A stretch of DNA of 5,732 bases. Source: Gammaproteobacteria bacterium. Its GTDB lineage: Bacteria > Pseudomonadota > Gammaproteobacteria > Arenicellales > Arenicellaceae. The stretch spans positions 1 through 5,732 of the forward strand of contig DNHK01000403.1 in assembly GCA_003485905.1 (NCBI GenBank), written 5' to 3'. Positions within the stretch are counted from its first letter, which is position 1. Every line of letters starts with the position of its first letter. Below the pieces are notes generated by a model. That model was not told the origin of the DNA. It did no database searches and was given only the letters and a program-made list of their open reading frames with translations. The translations under genes and the position numbers were made by a program. Of the stretch, positions 4,347 to 5,732 are shown piece after piece.

Positions 4347-5186
4347 ATGCTTCCTAACAAATTTAGCTTTAAACGCATTGTCCTAGCTGTTGCAGCTCTC
4401 AGTTTTATATTGTGGGTGAGCTTTGCATTCAATAGCCCAACGCGGCCTGAGAGAGTTGATAGGCAGATTGCGCTCGGGCCCGTTTCAGTCGATCACGCAC
4501 CCAGCCTCTTAGCAATTGCCTTTGTCGCCGACATCCACCTTGAGGACTCACCTCAGTCACGTGAGACACTAAAAGTCCTTTTAGACCATATAGCAGCAAG
4601 CGGTCCTGACATGGTGCTCCTAGGCGGTGACTATGTCTCAATAACAGACGATAAAATTGCCTACGAAACGAGTGCACAACATTTTGTTGATGCTCTGTCC
4701 GTCTTAAACAGCGTCCCGATCTACGCCGTTTTAGGCAACCACGAACAATGGTCAGACCCAAGGACCTGGAAGCAGAAATTCAGCAGCGCAGGCGTAAAAC
4801 TAATCGAAAATGAAGTTAGTCGGAATAAACTGCATGACCTCTGCATCAGAGGCTTTGGAGATTATTTTACCAGCAACCATAGATTCACGGAATTTCCGCA
4901 CAAGTGTGAACATCAGGCCAAAATCACTTTGGCTCACGACCCTGCCTCAGCATTTCAAGTCGGTGTGGAGGGATTAGTTCTTGCTGGCCACACACATTGT
5001 GGCCAAGTCCGATTACCTTTCATTAAGGCACCCTGGACGCCAACTGATGCGCCGCAGGCTGCGCATTGCGGCTATTACGAAGATGATATTCGAAAAGTGC
5101 TGGTAACTTCTGGCATTGGCACCAGCCTATTGCCAATTAGAATAGGCACTAGATCTCAGTGGGAATTCATCACACTACATCGGTAA
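4347..5186 (+). CDS. Membrane-anchored YaeI-like metallophosphoesterase
   Basis: The 279-residue protein begins with a basic segment and one hydrophobic helix (about residues 10-28, IVLAVAALSFILWVSFAF) without a clear cleavage site, so it is probably anchored in the inner membrane. The calcineurin-like metal-binding motifs follow in order: DIH (Asp62, His64), GGD (Asp95), GNHE (Asn121, His122), LAHDP (His187) and GHTHCGQVRLP (His205, His207). This order and the ending VTSGIGTSLLPIRIG match the YaeI branch, some members of which act on lipid-linked pyrophosphates such as UDP-2,3-diacylglucosamine; the substrate here is unknown. Unlike many relatives it carries extra Cys residues (166, 177, 208, 231). 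The ATG has no good ribosome-binding site; an AAGG is more than 20 bases away. The gene lies 45 bases after the ParC-like remnant on the same strand and may once have shared its transcript. Confidence 0.87.
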   Translation: MLPNKFSFKRIVLAVAALSFILWVSFAFNSPTRPERVDRQIALGPVSVDHAPSLLAIAFVADIHLEDSPQSRETLKVLLDHIAASGPDMVLLGGDYVSITDDKIAYETSAQHFVDALSVLNSVPIYAVLGNHEQWSDPRTWKQKFSSAGVKLIENEVSRNKLHDLCIRGFGDYFTSNHRFTEFPHKCEHQAKITLAHDPASAFQVGVEGLVLAGHTHCGQVRLPFIKAPWTPTDAPQAAHCGYYEDDIRKVLVTSGIGTSLLPIRIGTRSQWEFITLHR

Positions 5187-5214
5187 CAGCCTCTAGATGC
5201 GCTGGTCTTTAATA

Positions 5215-5228
5215 TTCAATTAATTGAA
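5215..5228. repeat. 14-bp perfect palindrome
   Basis: TTCAATTAATTGAA is its own reverse complement. It lies 29 bases after the phosphoesterase stop and is followed by CAAAAAA. It is too AT-rich for a stable terminator hairpin and is more likely a protein-binding site or a chance occurrence. Confidence 0.4.
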
Positions 5229-5234
5229 CAAAAA

Positions 5235-5286
5235 ACCGTCACGATGGCTATTTGAGAATCGAGTCGCTTGTCGCACCCACCGTCAC
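5235..5286 (+). repeat. Two direct copies of ACCGTCAC
   Basis: Identical 8-mers lie at 5235-5242 and 5279-5286, 44 bases apart start to start. A third copy lies at 5709-5716. All three are in non-coding DNA around the small QRGI gene. The flanks are not conserved. Confidence 0.4.
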
Positions 5287-5319
5287 ATTACCACTAATTT
5301 TTCGCTTCTTCGGTTAAAC

Positions 5320-5371
5320 GGCCTGTAAGAAAACTGCTCTCCAACCGTTATATAAACAGAGGGAACAGGCC
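5320..5371 (+). promoter_or_regulatory. Inverted repeat that may fold in the leader of the QRGI gene
   Basis: GGCCTGT (5320-5326) and ACAGGCC (5365-5371) are exact reverse complements 38 bases apart, with a possible inner CUCU/AGAG pair. The structure ends nine bases before the TTGGAG ribosome-binding site. It may be an operator or, if transcription starts upstream, an mRNA structure affecting translation. A -10-like TATAAA lies inside the loop, which favours the operator reading. Confidence 0.35.
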
Positions 5372-5380
5372 AACCACTAT

Positions 5381-5386
5381 TTGGAG
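5381..5386 (+). promoter_or_regulatory. Ribosome-binding site of the QRGI gene
   Basis: TTGGAG precedes the ATG at 5393 by six bases. The TTG in it could be read as an earlier in-frame start adding four residues, but its function as a Shine-Dalgarno site makes the ATG the better choice. Confidence 0.65.
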
Positions 5387-5392
5387 CATTTT

Positions 5393-5668
5393 ATGAAAAC
5401 TATCACTTCACATTACCAATCAAGAGCCCAGCAAAGGGGAATTTCTAATCTCTTACGCGCTGTCGTCGAGATATACGGTCACGATTATTTTGGCAGGGGC
5501 TGCACTTTTATCAGCACCAAAAAGTCGAAAAAAGTAAGGAACAAAATGTTGCGAGATCTCCGTTCAGCTGTCGAATACTTTGAATCAGGCAGAGATGTCT
5601 TTGAGATTCAGTCACAAGAAGGAATTCTAATCACTTGCGGCCACCACTTGAAACGCAGGAGATCATAG
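5393..5668 (+). CDS. Small uncharacterised QRGI/GHHxKR protein
   Basis: The product has 91 residues. It opens with HYQSRAQQRGI (residues 7-17), continues with a helix and a short GRGCTFIST strand (34-42), then a basic helix (KSKKVRNKMLRDLRSAVEYF), and ends with the strand GILITCGHHLKRRR (77-90). This order, an (H/Y)xxxRxxQRGI start and a final ITxGHxxKR, recurs in small bacterial proteins of unknown function; it also recalls the small RelE-like or DUF4258-type fold, but no catalytic set can be confirmed. There is no adjacent antitoxin on the same strand, so a toxin role is only a possibility. The spacing from the phosphoesterase (206 bases) and the leader repeats suggest its own transcription unit. 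Confidence 0.75.
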   Translation: MKTITSHYQSRAQQRGISNLLRAVVEIYGHDYFGRGCTFISTKKSKKVRNKMLRDLRSAVEYFESGRDVFEIQSQEGILITCGHHLKRRRS

Positions 5669-5708
5669 CCTGCTCTAGGTGCACTCTCCTTTATCAGTTC
5701 ATTCGGAT

Positions 5709-5716
5709 ACCGTCAC
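5709..5716 (+). repeat. Third copy of ACCGTCAC
   Basis: This copy matches those at 5235 and 5279 exactly and lies downstream of the QRGI gene. The 64 bases after that gene contain no other recognisable feature. Confidence 0.35.
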
Positions 5717-5732
5717 TTTATGATCAAATCAT

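Larger units (their letters stand above)
5187..5392. other. Non-coding spacer rich in small repeats
   Basis: No credible reading frame was found on either strand in these 206 bases. The spacer holds a 14-bp palindrome, two copies of ACCGTCAC and a 7-bp inverted repeat before the next gene, each listed separately. TATAAA at 5351 could be a -10 element for that gene, but no matching -35 was found. Confidence 0.6.

Noticed and set aside
4429..4761. A 110-codon minus-strand reading frame inside the YaeI-like gene.
   Set aside because: It is antisense to conserved catalytic motifs and has Arg/Leu-rich shadow composition.
1..5732. CRISPR array, tRNA, rRNA, integrase, transposase or insertion-sequence ends.
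   Set aside because: No regularly spaced repeats, cloverleaf-like conserved loops, catalytic tyrosine-recombinase or DDE patterns, or paired terminal repeats were found by reading.

Overview
The window reads as the accessory DNA of a Gram-negative bacterium, most likely a gammaproteobacterium with moderate GC content. No rRNA, tRNA or core housekeeping gene is visible. The gene content (AlpA-type regulator, Toprim protein, putative replicative helicase/primase, HGGxSTGPKT zinc-finger protein, partition-associated-like small protein, ribbon-helix-helix regulator) points to a plasmid, an integrative element or a degenerate genomic island. No integrase, transposase, relaxase or attachment site is in view, so the type of element is undecided.

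Left part (1-2232, minus strand): a compact leftward operon. In order of transcription it holds an HGGxSTGPKT zinc-finger protein (1942-2232), an uncharacterised basic protein with a coiled-coil tail (1393-1887), an AlpA-like regulator (1085-1303), a Toprim protein (238-1092) and the first 81 codons of a putative primase/helicase that leaves the window at its left edge. The last three genes are joined by two 8-base overlaps of the same form (ATGNNTAG), which suggests translational coupling. A perfect 12-bp inverted repeat lies just before the AlpA gene and may be an operator.

Centre-left (2233-2801): an AT-rich divergent control region with a 17-bp palindrome, a tandem 9-bp repeat and a candidate promoter drives an unrecognised 130-residue protein to the right. 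That gene converges on the next block.

Centre-right (2802-4301): a leftward pair holds a small Arc-like ribbon-helix-helix protein and a PPP-type metallophosphatase, whose start is probably a TTG codon. Divergent from this pair is a small gene resembling ParC-family partition-associated proteins. It is split by one in-frame TAA and is probably a recent pseudogene.

Right part (4302-5732): a membrane-anchored YaeI-like metallophosphoesterase is followed by a repeat-containing spacer and a small QRGI/GHHxKR protein of unknown function. The most interesting features are the nonsense-interrupted ParC-like gene, the regulator-phosphatase pair, the presence of two different metallophosphoesterases around the broken gene, and the structured control regions at 1341-1383 and 2266-2301. 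I see no clear evidence for a complete new system. The phosphatase block is the best candidate for follow-up.
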